Assembly: GCF_003226555.1 (NCBI RefSeq)
Contig: NZ_QKQS01000023.1
Span: 439,263-503,262, forward strand
Direction of reading: 5' to 3'
Source of the DNA: Rhodopseudomonas palustris
GTDB lineage: Bacteria; Pseudomonadota; Alphaproteobacteria; Rhizobiales; Xanthobacteraceae
DNA length: 64,000 bases
The position numbers and the translations under genes are program-made. The notes beneath the pieces are model-generated. The model was given only the letters and a program-made list of their open reading frames with translations, had not been told where the DNA came from and did not search any database. Positions 26,003 through 38,839 of the stretch are shown piece by piece (position 1 is the first letter of the stretch; each line of letters begins with the position of its first letter).

Positions 26003-26030
26003 GGAAGCGCTCGCGTAGCGAGCGGCTTCC
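26003..26030. repeat. Hairpin upstream of dnaA
   Basis: GGAAGC-GCTCGC and GCGAGC-G-GCTTCC pair over 12 bp with a GTA loop and one bulged G. A second inverted repeat, TCGGCTGC-T-GCAGCCGA, is at 26323-26339 and a third, GAGCC-GTTAT-GGCTC, at 26389-26403. No T-run follows any of them. Confidence 0.5.
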
Positions 26031-26146
26031 GGGCGAACGATGACATCGACGATCCAGTAGCGGGCCGACGCGGTCTCGGAGAGCAGCGCGGGTTTTGTTT
26101 TGGCGACGTCTGGCCGCGCGCGAGCGCGGCGAGAGGGGGAGGTTTC

Positions 26147-26284
26147 ATGAGCACCGCATTCGACGTATCATTCGAACCTGCCGATCTTCCGGTCGAATTC
26201 TCCGCCATGGCGGGACATTCGTTTTTCAATGGTCGTTGCTGCGCTCATGCTCCGGTCTATCCGTCGAGTCCTCCACTGAGCTGA
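26147..26284 (+). CDS. Possible 45-residue small protein upstream of dnaA
   Basis: An ATG at 26147 is preceded by GAGAGGGGGAGGTTTC, one of the strongest ribosome-binding sequences in the window, at six bases' distance. It opens a 45-codon frame (MSTAFDVSFEPADLPVEFSAM ... PPLS) ending at a TGA 163 bases before dnaA. The peptide has no signal, membrane segment or known motif. It may be a genuine small gene, a leader peptide for dnaA, or chance. Confidence 0.3.
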   Translation: MSTAFDVSFEPADLPVEFSAMAGHSFFNGRCCAHAPVYPSSPPLS

Positions 26285-26447
26285 CCGTTTAATTTCCATC
26301 CCTGTTCGGCCCTGATCTGACGTCGGCTGCTGCAGCCGAAACAGAATCGCTATGGCCGAAATCATCTCGCTGGTCGCGGCGACGGCGTGAGCCGTTATGG
26401 CTCGCCGCTGCGATGGCCCGTCACTCTGGAACTGAAAAGCTGCTGAA

Positions 26448-27866
26448 ATGTCGAACATGGAACAGGATCGCTGGTCACGCGTGAAGGGCCGTTTGCGCTC
26501 GAGCGTCGGCGAGGACGTGTATTCGAGCTGGTTCGCGCGAATGGACCTCGAAAGCGTTCAAGACGAGAGCGTGCATCTGTCGGTGCCGACCCGGTTCCTG
26601 AAGAGCTGGATTCAGACGCACTACTCCGACAAGGTACTGTCGTGCTGGCAGGCTGAACTGCCGGACGTCAATCGCATCGACCTCACCGTGCGTTCACCGG
26701 TACGCTGTGCAGCCCCCGCCAAGGAGGCTCCTGCGCCAGCGGAGAGCCGTCGCGACGAGCAGCGTTCGGCAGCCGAGCGCAGCAACGGCGCGGCGCCGGT
26801 ATCGGCCAATCACGATGCGCTCGGCGGATCGCCGCTCGATCCGCGCCTGACGTTTGCGAGCTTTGTCGTCGGCCGCTCCAACACGCTGGCGCATGCCGCC
26901 GCCAAGCAGGTGGCCGAAGGCCGCCGCGGCGATCCGGTGATGTTCAATCCGCTGTACATTCACTCCGGCGTCGGTCTCGGCAAAACGCATTTGCTGCAGG
27001 CGGTGACCTGGGCCGGCAATACCGGCAACGAACGCAAGGTGCTGTATCTCACCGCCGAGAAATTCATGTACGGCTTCGTCGCGGCGCTGAAGACGCAGAC
27101 CTCTCTCGCCTTCAAGGAAGCGTTGCGCGGCATCGACGTGCTGGTGATCGACGATCTGCAATTCCTGCAGGGCAAGACCACCCAGGCCGAGTTCTGTCAC
27201 ACGCTGAACGCGCTGATCGACGCCGGCCGCCAGGTCGTGGTCGCCGCCGACCGGCCGCCGTCCGACCTCGAAAGCCTCGACGAGCGGGTGCGCTCACGTC
27301 TCGCCGGCGGCCTTGTCGTCGAAATGGCGCCGCTCGGCGAAGATCTCCGCCTCGGCATTCTGCGCTCGCGCGTGGTCGCGGCTCGCGCTCATCACGCCAG
27401 CTTCGACGTACCGCAGCCGGTGCTCGAATATCTCGCTCGCGCCATCACCCATAACGGTCGCGATCTCGAAGGCGCGATCAACCGCCTGCTCGCGCATTCC
27501 AAGCTGAACAATCAGCCGGTGACGCTGGAGATGGCCGAGCACGAGGTGCGCGACCTGATCCGCCCCTCTGAGCCGAAGCGGATCAAGATCGAAGACATTC
27601 AGCGCATCGTGGCGCGGCAATACAACGTCAGCCGCTCGGACCTTCTGTCGTCACGCCGCACCGCCAACGTTGTGCGCCCGCGCCAGGTCGCGATGTATCT
27701 GGCCAAGACACTGACGCTGCGCTCGCTGCCGGAGATCGGCCGCCGCTTCGGCGGGCGCGACCACACCACGGTGCTGCACGCGGTCCGCAAGATCGAAGGG
27801 CTGGTGTCGAAGGACAACACGCTGTCGGACGAGGTCGAATCGCTGAAGCGTCAGCTTCAGGAGTAG
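26448..27866 (+). CDS. dnaA: Chromosomal replication initiator protein DnaA
   Basis: A 472-residue AAA+ initiator that binds DnaA boxes and opens oriC. Domain I spans about 1-80 ([21 protein letters not shown]), a variable proline/alanine linker about 85-130, the AAA+ domain about 130-345 with Walker [12 protein letters not shown] (K179) and Walker [10 protein letters not shown] (D235-D236), and domain IV with the DNA-binding signature [18 protein letters not shown]. The start is MSNMEQDRW; the Met at 26457 is an alternative. It heads the order dnaA-dnaN-recF-gyrB, all on one strand. Confidence 0.97.
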   Translation: MSNMEQDRWSRVKGRLRSSVGEDVYSSWFARMDLESVQDESVHLSVPTRFLKSWIQTHYSDKVLSCWQAELPDVNRIDLTVRSPVRCAAPAKEAPAPAESRRDEQRSAAERSNGAAPVSANHDALGGSPLDPRLTFASFVVGRSNTLAHAAAKQVAEGRRGDPVMFNPLYIHSGVGLGKTHLLQAVTWAGNTGNERKVLYLTAEKFMYGFVAALKTQTSLAFKEALRGIDVLVIDDLQFLQGKTTQAEFCHTLNALIDAGRQVVVAADRPPSDLESLDERVRSRLAGGLVVEMAPLGEDLRLGILRSRVVAARAHHASFDVPQPVLEYLARAITHNGRDLEGAINRLLAHSKLNNQPVTLEMAEHEVRDLIRPSEPKRIKIEDIQRIVARQYNVSRSDLLSSRRTANVVRPRQVAMYLAKTLTLRSLPEIGRRFGGRDHTTVLHAVRKIEGLVSKDNTLSDEVESLKRQLQE

Positions 27867-28106
27867 GCAGGCCGGCGAGCAGCCACGCTTGCATGATTTT
27901 CCGGCCCGAATGTCGGGGAAATTGAGGTGGCGGCGGCCGCTCACTCTTGCGTCCGCCGCACAACCACGCCAACCTGCGACCCCCCGCGGGTCCGGGCGAC
28001 CTTGCGGGTGCCAAGTTGCCGCGGCGCCGCACCAGGCCGCCGGGCCTTTCCAATATAGCCGGCAGCTTCATCAAACGATGCGGGCGCGGATCAGGCGGGT
28101 TTTGTA

Positions 28107-29225
28107 ATGAAGGTCACGGTCGAACGCGCGCAACTGCTCAAGTCGCTGGGCCACGTCCATCGTGTGGTCGAGCGTCGCAATACCATTCCGATCCTCGGCA
28201 ACGTGCTGGTTCGCGCCGAGAACGCGCAGCTCGCGCTGAAGGCGACCGACCTCGACCTCGAAGTCACCGAGACGCTGCCGGCCGAAACCGCGACCGCCGG
28301 ATCGACCACGGTGCCGGCGCACATGTTCTACGACATCGTCCGCAAGCTGCCGGACGGCTCGCAGATCGTGCTGGAGACCGACGGTGACCGTTCTGTTCTG
28401 GCGATCCGCGCCGGGCGTTCGCGGTTCACCCTGCAGACCCTGCCGGAAAGCGATTTCCCGGACCTCGCCGCCGGCGAGATGAGCCACGCTTTCAAAGTGC
28501 CGGCTTCCGACGTCAAGCGGCTGATCGATCGCACCCAATTCGCGATCTCGACCGAAGAAACCCGCTATTATCTGAACGGCATCTACCTTCACACCGCGGC
28601 GAGCGCCAACGCCTCGGCCCTGCGCGCGGTCGCCACAGACGGCCACCGACTGGCCCAGCTCGATCTGGCGCTGCCGAGCGGCGCCGACGGCATGCCCGGC
28701 GTGATCGTGCCGCGCAAAACCGTGAGCGAGGTGCAGCGGCTGATCGAGGACACCGACGCGGAGATCGGTCTCGAATTGTCGACCGGCAAGATCCGCTTCA
28801 CGCTCGGCAACGTCGTGCTGACCTCGAAGCTGATCGACGGCACCTTCCCGGATTACGGCCGGGTGATCCCGCAGAACAACGACAAGGAACTTCTGGTCGA
28901 CAAGAAGGACTTCGAGGCCGCGGTCGACCGCGTCTCGACGATTTCTTCCGAGCGCGGCCGTGCCGTGAAGCTGGCGCTGTCGGCCGGCAAGCTGGTGCTG
29001 TCGGTGACCAATCCGGATTCCGGCAGCGCCACCGAAGAGCTTGAGGTCGAGTACGCTTCCGACCCGCTCGATATCGGCTTCAACTCGCGCTATCTGCTCG
29101 ACATCGCCGCACAGATCGAAGGCGAAGTTGCGGTGCTCAAGCTCGCCGACCCGGGTTCGCCGACCCTGATCCAGGACCGCGATTCCAAGAGCGCCCTGTA
29201 CGTGCTGATGCCGATGCGGGTGTAA
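28107..29225 (+). CDS. dnaN: DNA polymerase III sliding clamp, beta subunit
   Basis: A 372-residue clamp protein, normal length, with three repeated clamp folds: N-terminal KVTVERAQLLKSLGHVHRVVERRNTIPILGNVL, central YYLNGIYLHTA...VATDGHRLAQ, and C-terminal FNSRYLLDIAAQIEGEVAVLKLADPGSPTLI ending YVLMPMRV. It forms a ring on DNA that holds polymerase III. It lies 240 bp after dnaA; that gap contains no recognisable gene and may hold its own promoter. Confidence 0.97.
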   Translation: MKVTVERAQLLKSLGHVHRVVERRNTIPILGNVLVRAENAQLALKATDLDLEVTETLPAETATAGSTTVPAHMFYDIVRKLPDGSQIVLETDGDRSVLAIRAGRSRFTLQTLPESDFPDLAAGEMSHAFKVPASDVKRLIDRTQFAISTEETRYYLNGIYLHTAASANASALRAVATDGHRLAQLDLALPSGADGMPGVIVPRKTVSEVQRLIEDTDAEIGLELSTGKIRFTLGNVVLTSKLIDGTFPDYGRVIPQNNDKELLVDKKDFEAAVDRVSTISSERGRAVKLALSAGKLVLSVTNPDSGSATEELEVEYASDPLDIGFNSRYLLDIAAQIEGEVAVLKLADPGSPTLIQDRDSKSALYVLMPMRV

Positions 29226-29252
29226 TACGAGCCGCTTCAATCGCACCATCGT

Positions 29253-29276
29253 CATCGCCCGGCTTGACCCGGGCGC
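29253..29276. repeat. Short inverted repeat, remnant of a dispersed element
   Basis: Downstream of dnaN, GCCCGG-CTTGAC-CCGGGC (29257-29274) forms a 6-bp hairpin preceded by GTCATC. This resembles the common rhizobial GTCATCGCCCGGCTTGACC-type element, here apparently truncated. Assignment from memory. Confidence 0.4.
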
Positions 29277-29399
29277 CCCAGTCTTCCAGAGCGTCTCGGG
29301 TCCTAACGAACGCTCTGAGATACTGCGCCCTCCGCTTTCGCGGAAGGTGACGGCAGTGCAAGTTGCAGTCCCTTGCAACTCCTCAGCGCAAGCCATTGC

Positions 29400-30539
29400 A
29401 TGACCCCCGCTCGCATCACCCGCCTGACGCTGACGCACTTCCGAAATTACCGCGCCGCGTCGCTGTCGACGACCGCCGACCAGGTCGTGCTGGTCGGCCC
29501 GAATGGGGCCGGCAAGACCAACTGCCTGGAGGCCATCTCGTTTCTGTCGCCGGGTCGCGGCCTGCGGCGGGCAAGGCTGGAAGACGTCGCCGGCCATGAA
29601 GGTGATGGTTCGTGGGCAGTGTCGGCGGAAGTCGAAGGCGCGTTCGGCCTCGCGACCCTCGGCACCGGAATCGAGCCGCCGCGCGGCGATGCGGCGACGA
29701 CACGGCGCTGTCGCATCGACCGCGAACCGGTCGGCTCTGCGGCCGCGTTCGGTGACCATCTGCGCATGGTGTGGCTGACGCCGGCAATGGACGGCCTGTT
29801 CATGGGCGCCGCCTCGGAGCGCCGAAGGTTCTTCGATCGCTTGGTGCTGGCGATCGACAGCGGCCATTCGGCCCGCGTCTCGGCACTCGATCGCAGCCTG
29901 CGGTCGCGCAACCGCCTGCTCGAAGACGTCCGCAACGCCGACTCGCATTGGCTCGACGCGATCGAACGCGAAACCGCGGAACTCGCGATCGCAGTGGCAG
30001 CGCAGCGTGGCCAGACCGCCACCAAGCTTGCCGCGATGCTCGATGCCCGCGGCGCCACTTCGGCGTTTCCGTCTGCGAAAATCATGCTGCACGGCTGGAT
30101 GGAGAACGCCCTGGCGTCCGAACCGGCCACCGCGGTGGAAGACCGCTACCGCGCCATCCTGCGCGACAACCGCAGCCGCGACGCCGCCGCCGGTCGCACC
30201 CTCGACGGTCCGCATCTCACCGACCTCGAGGTGATCTACGCGCCCAAAGCGATGCCGGCGCGCGACGCCTCCACCGGCGAGCAGAAGGCGCTGCTGATCG
30301 GGCTGGTGCTGGCGCACGCCCAGCTGGTCGCCGAGACCACCTCGATCACGCCGCTGCTGTTGCTCGACGAGGTGGTGGCGCATCTCGATCCGGCACGCCG
30401 CGCGGCCTTATTCGCCGAACTCGAGAGGCTCGGCGCGCAGGTCTGGATGACCGGAGCCGACCCTCTGGCATTCGCCGAGATCGGCGCGGCATCCGCGATT
30501 TTCGAGGTCGAGAACGGACGAATCACGGCTCGCAAGTGA
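29400..30539 (+). CDS. recF: DNA replication and repair protein RecF
   Basis: A 379-residue SMC-like ATPase that loads RecA at gaps with RecO and RecR. Walker A lies in LVGPNGAGKTNCLEAISFLSPGRGLR, the signature in DASTGEQKALLIGLVLAHA, and Walker B in LLLLDEVVAHLDPARRAALF. The N-terminus RITRLTLTHFRNYRA is typical, and the ATG at 29400 is chosen because nine preceding in-frame codons do not match the family. It is 174 bp after dnaN in the dnaA-dnaN-recF-gyrB series. Confidence 0.96.
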   Translation: MTPARITRLTLTHFRNYRAASLSTTADQVVLVGPNGAGKTNCLEAISFLSPGRGLRRARLEDVAGHEGDGSWAVSAEVEGAFGLATLGTGIEPPRGDAATTRRCRIDREPVGSAAAFGDHLRMVWLTPAMDGLFMGAASERRRFFDRLVLAIDSGHSARVSALDRSLRSRNRLLEDVRNADSHWLDAIERETAELAIAVAAQRGQTATKLAAMLDARGATSAFPSAKIMLHGWMENALASEPATAVEDRYRAILRDNRSRDAAAGRTLDGPHLTDLEVIYAPKAMPARDASTGEQKALLIGLVLAHAQLVAETTSITPLLLLDEVVAHLDPARRAALFAELERLGAQVWMTGADPLAFAEIGAASAIFEVENGRITARK

Positions 30540-30729
30540 GCCCCTGAACGGTTCAGCGACGACACTTTCGCCGACCTTCGCAGCAGACCTCGAAACGACC
30601 TTTCCGGGCCTTGCAACGGCGTCAAAAATCCCTATTTCTTCAAGAGCTTGTATGCCACGACTTTGCACTGGTGACCGGTCTCCTTTCATGGCACAAAAGA
30701 ACGCCTCGCTTGCCTCTAGCGCATGCTGA

Positions 30730-33198
<2,469 letters not shown>

Positions 33199-33256
33199 AC
33201 GATCTCATTGATCGATTGCAGCGCTGCCAGAAGCGGCTATGCCCTCATTTTGACGA

Positions 33257-33273
33257 GCCCGGCAAGGCCGGGC
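33257..33273. repeat. GCCCGGC-AAG-GCCGGGC hairpin after gyrB
   Basis: Perfect 7-bp arms with a three-base loop, 58 bases after the gyrB stop, without a T-run. It could contribute to termination between the convergent gyrB and hppD genes or be part of a dispersed repeat. Confidence 0.5.
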
Positions 33274-33308
33274 GTCTGGAAGAATGAGGCGCCGGATCGC
33301 TTGCGGCC

Positions 33309-33347
33309 CATGGTTCGAGACGGCGCTGCGCGCCTCCTCACCATGAC
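33309..33347. repeat. Imperfect palindrome, dispersed-element type
   Basis: CATGGTTCGAGACGGCGC and GCGCGCCTCCTCACCATGAC form imperfect arms (CATGGT/ACCATG and GGCGC/GCGCC) between gyrB and hppD. It resembles the small extragenic palindromes of this bacterial group. Confidence 0.5.
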
Positions 33348-33427
33348 GTTGTGCTGGTTAGGAGCTTGCAGCAGAGGCGGTTCTGATCGTGAGAAGCAGA
33401 ACCGCTTCAAGCCTTGGCGCTACGTAA

Positions 33428-34546
<1,119 letters not shown>

Positions 34547-34645
34547 CGGCGGCTCCTCCAGATTGGTTCTTGAGCCGGTAGTATCGTCTGCCCGACTCGC
34601 AAGGGGCGTGCAAATGCGAGCCGATCGCGCTAGCCTGTGCACGAT

Positions 34646-34662
34646 CCATGCATTAAACATGG
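34646..34662. promoter_or_regulatory. Candidate Lrp-type operator between hppD and its regulator
   Basis: CCATG-CATTAAA-CATGG is a perfect inverted repeat with an AT-rich centre, ten bases before the regulator's ATG. A second inverted repeat, CTCGCA (34596-34601) and TGCGAG (34615-34620), lies in the middle of the 125-bp divergent gap. Either could bind the regulator. Confidence 0.45.
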
Positions 34663-34671
34663 CCTTTGCGC

Positions 34672-35151
34672 ATGATATCTGTCGACGCCTTCGACCTGAA
34701 GATCCTGAGCGCGCTGCAGGACGACGGCCGCCTGACCAATCAGGAACTGGCCGACCGAGTGCAGCTGTCGCCATCGCAATGCTCGCGTCGGCGGATGCGG
34801 CTGGAGCAGGACAACATCATCACCGGCTATCGCGCCGAGCTGGCGGGCGACGCGCTCGGCTTCGGCGTCGTGGCCTTTATCCAGATCACCCTGGCGACGC
34901 ATTCGCCGGGCAACGCCGAGAAGTTCAGGTCGCTGATCGGCCGGATCGACGAAATTCAGGAAGCCTATTCGCTGACCGGCGATGCCGACTACGTGCTGAA
35001 GGCCGTGCTGCGCGACCTCAGGGGCTTGTCCGATCTGGTCAACAACGTGCTGATGCCGCACCAGAGCGTCGCCCATGTGCGTTCCTCGATCGTGCTCGAC
35101 CGCCTCAAGGAAAGCGCGAGGCTGCCGCTGGCGCAGCTCACGAACGGCTGA
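34672..35151 (+). CDS. Lrp/AsnC-family transcriptional regulator, likely for hppD
   Basis: A 159-residue regulator. An N-terminal helix-turn-helix (DLKILSALQDDGRLTNQELADRVQLSPSQCSRRRMRLEQDNIITGY) is followed by the RAM ligand-binding/oligomerisation domain (FGVVAFIQITLATHSP ... AYSLTGDADYVLKAVLRDL). The ATG at 34672 is preferred to a TTG two codons earlier. Divergent placement with hppD, 125 bp apart, fits local control by tyrosine or hydroxyphenylpyruvate; this is inference from position. Confidence 0.9.
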   Translation: MISVDAFDLKILSALQDDGRLTNQELADRVQLSPSQCSRRRMRLEQDNIITGYRAELAGDALGFGVVAFIQITLATHSPGNAEKFRSLIGRIDEIQEAYSLTGDADYVLKAVLRDLRGLSDLVNNVLMPHQSVAHVRSSIVLDRLKESARLPLAQLTNG

Positions 35152-35200
35152 TCCTTCCGACTTTGTTGCAGACTGATCGTCCCGGCGAGGGCCCCGTCGC

Positions 35201-36652
35201 TCAGCTCCGCGGAATCGAGATCCGGCAAACGATTCCGGCAGGGCGAAAATCCAATGTGGCCCCGCCGCTGCCGAGGCTGCGCGAGATCAACGTTTGGCCG
35301 AAGCCAGAGCTTTGCGGCTGCGTCACCGGCGGACCGCCGTGCTCCTGCCACTCGATCGTGAGCGCATCGGCGCCGGCGGCGACCTGGCGCACAGAGATCC
35401 GGCCGGACGGGACCGACAGCGCGCCATATTTGACGGCGTTGGTTGTGAGTTCGTGAAACACCAAACCGAGCGACACCGCCGTTCTGGCTTCCACCGCAAC
35501 GTCCAGCCCGTCAGTGACAATGCGACCACTGGACAGTGAGGCGAACGGCGCCAGTTCGGCGGCAAGCACATCGCGGATCTGCAGGTTCTGCCACGAGGCG
35601 TTCGACAGCAGCGTGTGGGTCGCCGCCAGCGCCTGGATCCGGCCGGTGAACGACTTCTGGAAATCCCCGATAGTGCGTTCGTGCGCGGCGGTGCGGGCGC
35701 AGATCGCCATCACCATCGTCAACGTGTTCTTGACCCGGTGGTCGAGCTCGCCCATCAGCAGCGCCTGGTGCCGCTCGGCGGCCTTGCGCTGCGACAGGTC
35801 GACCAGCGTGACGACGCAGCCCTGGGTGCGCTCGCCCGAGACCAAGAGCGGCGCCGCGCTGATCATCACGTCGGTGATCGCTGCCGACGGCGTGCGCACC
35901 GCGGCTTCCAGTCCCCGCACCGGAAGGCCGGCAGTCGCCATGGTGACGATGTCGTCGCTGCTCATCAGCTCGGAGGCTTCGGGGAAGCTGAGCGCGATCG
36001 CCTCGGCGAAGGTCTTGCCGACCGGCGCCTCGGCGCAGATCCGCATCGCTGCGCCGTTGAGATGGGTGACGCAGCCGGCCCGATCGCAAACGATCACCGC
36101 CTCGTTCGCCGAAGCCAGGATGGCACGCGCGAGCCGCTCGGACTCGCGGGCCGCTGCGGCCTGTTCGCGTTCGCTGATATCGGTGAAGGTGATGGCCGCG
36201 CCCTGCACGACGCCGAATTCCAGCGGCGTCCCGGTGAGCAGCATGCTGCGCTCGGCATTGCCGACTCGCAGATGAATCTCGGCCGACTGCCGTTCCCGCT
36301 GCGCCTGCGCCAGCAGGCCTCGGAAGGCGGCCTGGTTGACCGGATCGAGCAAGGCGACCAATGCCGACGCAGTCAACGAGCCATGCGCGCAATCGAGCAG
36401 CGTGCACAGCGCCTGATTGGCATACAGCAACTGGCCGTCCCGATCGAACGCTGCGGCGCCGACGTCCATCGCTTCCATGAAAGTACGATAGGATTGGCCG
36501 CCGCCCTCGAGCGTGAACACCTGCTCGGCATCGGCCCCGCGCACCACGACGGCGTCGATTTCGCCGTCGCGGATCGCCCGCAATGTCTCCTCGGCCTCCT
36601 CTAGCCGGGCTTCCAGTTCCGCCCTGCTCAGCGCCGAGATTGCCGACGTCAC
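35201..36652 (-). CDS. PAS-domain HWE-family sensor histidine kinase, kai operon
   Basis: A 483-residue soluble kinase. An N-terminal coiled segment ([29 protein letters not shown]) leads to PAS domains at about 55-165 and 170-290, then an HWE-type kinase core: phospho-acceptor His in [18 protein letters not shown] box [16 protein letters not shown], and the WQE-type motif IEWQEHGGP. The start is GTG and overlaps the kaiB stop by four bases (GTGA), so translation is coupled. No membrane segment is visible. Position makes it the best candidate output or input kinase of the KaiBC system. Its response regulator is not in the window. Confidence 0.9.
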   Translation of the reverse strand: MTSAISALSRAELEARLEEAEETLRAIRDGEIDAVVVRGADAEQVFTLEGGGQSYRTFMEAMDVGAAAFDRDGQLLYANQALCTLLDCAHGSLTASALVALLDPVNQAAFRGLLAQAQRERQSAEIHLRVGNAERSMLLTGTPLEFGVVQGAAITFTDISEREQAAAARESERLARAILASANEAVIVCDRAGCVTHLNGAAMRICAEAPVGKTFAEAIALSFPEASELMSSDDIVTMATAGLPVRGLEAAVRTPSAAITDVMISAAPLLVSGERTQGCVVTLVDLSQRKAAERHQALLMGELDHRVKNTLTMVMAICARTAAHERTIGDFQKSFTGRIQALAATHTLLSNASWQNLQIRDVLAAELAPFASLSSGRIVTDGLDVAVEARTAVSLGLVFHELTTNAVKYGALSVPSGRISVRQVAAGADALTIEWQEHGGPPVTQPQSSGFGQTLISRSLGSGGATLDFRPAGIVCRISIPRS

Positions 36653-36933
36653 GAGGACGACTCCTCCACCGCCAGATGCACCAACACTTTCGGCGTGTCG
36701 GAGAGATCGCCGATGATCTTGCGGATCGGCACCGGCAGCTCCTTGACCAAGGTCGGGATCGCGACGATGCCGTGCTCGCGAGCGAGCTGCGGTGACTTCT
36801 TCAGGTCGATCACCTCGACCTTGTACTTACCGGCGAGATGCTCGGCGCAGATCTTTTCGAGATTGCGGATCGCCGCCAGCGATTTGGGCGTTTCGCCGGC
36901 GACATAGAGCACCAGCTTGATCGGGTCAGCCAT
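36649..36933 (-). CDS. kaiB: Clock-type protein KaiB
   Basis: A 94-residue thioredoxin-like protein with the KaiB pattern [75 protein letters not shown]. In cyanobacteria KaiB binds the KaiC ring and changes its phosphorylation state. The length and the VAIPTLVK segment, where fold-switching occurs in studied KaiB proteins, are conserved. It starts 11 bases after the kaiC stop and overlaps the kinase gene. No kaiA is present. Confidence 0.95.
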   Translation of the reverse strand: MADPIKLVLYVAGETPKSLAAIRNLEKICAEHLAGKYKVEVIDLKKSPQLAREHGIVAIPTLVKELPVPIRKIIGDLSDTPKVLVHLAVEESSS

Positions 36934-36944
36934 TGGTCGCGCCT

Positions 36945-38636
36945 CTACTCCGTGCCACCGGCCGGACCGGCAACGCCCCGGCTCCGCGCCATCTCGCTCG
37001 CATCGCGTTCGCTCTGCGTGCGATAACTGGCTTCCACCTGCATCAGCCGCTGCAGCTCGGCTTCATCGGCCGCAAGATCGGCCTGCAACGTATCGATCTG
37101 CGCGAGCGAGCGCCTCCGGCGCTGCTCGATCTGGTCCTGCAGCCGCGCCAACTCGGTGTGGCGCTCGTTCTCCGCGCGGCGCGCTTTGGCCTCCTCGGCC
37201 CGGCGCGCCGATCCGGTCACCGCGCCGCCGTCGCCGAGATAGGGCGGCAACAGATGGATACCATCGTTCGACATCACGAATTCGCGGACCTGATTAGAAT
37301 GCGCGATGCCACGTGCCTTCAACAGATAAAGCTCACGATTGAATTCGCCGTGCGCTTCGCGATTGAGCAACAGGATCCAAGCATCCATCAGCGACGACAG
37401 GCCGGCTTCGGTCTCGGTTCGCGTGCCTTGGGTGAGATGCGTGAACACGCCGGTGATGCCGTTGGATTTCAGATAATCGACCATCCGCAGCAGCATCGAC
37501 TGCACCTCACCGATCTGACCGCTTTCGGTGAACGCGGAAATCGGATCGAGCACCACGAGTTCCGGCTTGAAGCGCGCGACCTCGCGCAGCATCACCGCCA
37601 GGTGCATTTCCAGGCTGTAGAAAGTCGGCCGCGCCGCGATGTAGCGGAGCCGGTCGCTGCGCAACCAACACTCGAGGTCGGTGCCGACCGACCTCATGTT
37701 GCGGACGGTCTGCGCCTCGGATTCCTCGAACGACAGGTACAGCGCCTTGTCGCCTCGCCGGCAGGCGGCGTCGACCATCATGCAGGCCAGCGAGCTCTTG
37801 CCCGAACCGGCAACACCACTGATCAGCACGCTGGTGCCGCGAAAGAATCCGCCGCCGGACATCATTGCGTCGAGGTCGGCGACGCCAGTCGAAATTCGAT
37901 CCTGATAGACCTTGTGCGAAAGCCCGAGCGACGACACCGGCAGCACGCTGAAGCCGTCTTCGTCGATCAGAAACGGATACTCGTTGGTACCATGAGCGGT
38001 ACCGCGATACTTTACGATCCGGAGCCGGCGGGTCGAGATCTGACTATCGACCCGGTGATCGAGCAGGATCACGCAATCCGAGACGTATTCCTCCAGACCC
38101 TGCCGGGTCAGCGTGCCGTCGCCGCGCTCGCCGGTGATGACCGCGGTCAGCCCCTTCTGCTTCAGCCAATCGAACAGCCGGCGGATTTCGGCGCGCAGCA
38201 CGGCCGGATTCTGAAATGCCGAGAACAGGCTCTCGATGGTGTCGAGCACGATCCGCTTGGCGCCGATCTGATCGACCGCGAACTCCAGCCGAAGAAACAG
38301 GGCTTCGAGATCGTAATCTCCGACCTCGGCGACCTCGGTCGGATCGATCGCGATATGCTCGATCAGAATCCGCTCCTGATCGATCAATCCCTGCAGATTG
38401 AAGCCGAGCGAGGCGACGTTGTCGACGATATCCACCGGACGCTCTTCGAACGTCACGAATACGCCGGGCTCGCCGTAAAGCCGCGCGCCGTTGATCAGGA
38501 AGGTCGATGCGAACAGCGTCTTGCCGCACCCCGCCGATCCACAGACCAAGCTCGGACGCCCGGCGGGCAAGCCGCCGAGGGTAAGATCGTCGAAGCCTTC
38601 AATACCCGTCGGGGCCTTGGTAATGCCGTCTGTCAT
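36945..38636 (-). CDS. kaiC: KaiC-family double-domain ATPase/autokinase
   Basis: A 563-residue RecA-like ATPase with CI and CII domains. CI has Walker A GSAGCGKT (33-40) and the catalytic pair E64-E65; CII has Walker A GVAGSGKS (274-281) and E304-E305. The autophosphorylation site of cyanobacterial KaiC (Ser-Thr) aligns here with S414-S415 in [10 protein letters not shown]. After CII a roughly 75-residue charged coiled coil (about 475-548) extends the protein beyond the 519-residue cyanobacterial form. First gene of the kaiC-kaiB-kinase operon. KaiBC of R. palustris has been described as a proto-circadian timer; identity with that locus is inferred from gene order. Confidence 0.95.
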   Translation of the reverse strand: MTDGITKAPTGIEGFDDLTLGGLPAGRPSLVCGSAGCGKTLFASTFLINGARLYGEPGVFVTFEERPVDIVDNVASLGFNLQGLIDQERILIEHIAIDPTEVAEVGDYDLEALFLRLEFAVDQIGAKRIVLDTIESLFSAFQNPAVLRAEIRRLFDWLKQKGLTAVITGERGDGTLTRQGLEEYVSDCVILLDHRVDSQISTRRLRIVKYRGTAHGTNEYPFLIDEDGFSVLPVSSLGLSHKVYQDRISTGVADLDAMMSGGGFFRGTSVLISGVAGSGKSSLACMMVDAACRRGDKALYLSFEESEAQTVRNMRSVGTDLECWLRSDRLRYIAARPTFYSLEMHLAVMLREVARFKPELVVLDPISAFTESGQIGEVQSMLLRMVDYLKSNGITGVFTHLTQGTRTETEAGLSSLMDAWILLLNREAHGEFNRELYLLKARGIAHSNQVREFVMSNDGIHLLPPYLGDGGAVTGSARRAEEAKARRAENERHTELARLQDQIEQRRRRSLAQIDTLQADLAADEAELQRLMQVEASYRTQSERDASEMARSRGVAGPAGGTE

Positions 38637-38839
38637 CGGTGTACAAATCGTTTTGCGACTTGTAGGAGAACCGCAAGTCGCTGCCTAGGGGAGGGAAAGC
38701 GAAAATCCTGTGTCCAGGCGCCGGAACAAATTCCAGTTATCGGCGTTCCCGCCTGCGGCTGCGACCCGACTGTCAAACTAACTTGACGCCCGCGGTGGTC
38801 TGGACGCCCCTGTCCCGAATGGATCACGGCCAGGCCTGA

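Larger units (their letters stand above)
25267..26447. other. Long intergenic region upstream of dnaA, candidate oriC / dnaA control region
   Basis: About 1.2 kb without a convincing large gene, lower in GC than its surroundings, particularly at 25600-25830. It holds two perfect inverted repeats (25535-25552 and 25705-25722), six GANTC sites of the kind methylated by CcrM in alphaproteobacteria (near 25356, 25650, 25705, 25718, 25799 and 26344), several hairpins near dnaA and one possible small gene. By eye I find no consensus DnaA box (TTATCCACA) with fewer than two mismatches. Its position between rpsT and dnaA-dnaN-recF-gyrB is the main argument for origin function. Open frames across it (for example 25751-26284 as a whole) lack codon bias and start signals. 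Confidence 0.5.

Noticed and set aside
25751-26284. A 177-codon frame across the dnaA upstream region
   Set aside because: The first three quarters have no ribosome site, no coding-like codon bias and no recognisable motif; only the last 45 codons have a credible start signal, and these are listed separately.
28071-30383. A 770-codon frame antisense to dnaN and recF
   Set aside because: High GC removes stop codons on the opposite strand. dnaN and recF are certain, and the antisense translation is Arg/Gly/His-rich without domains.
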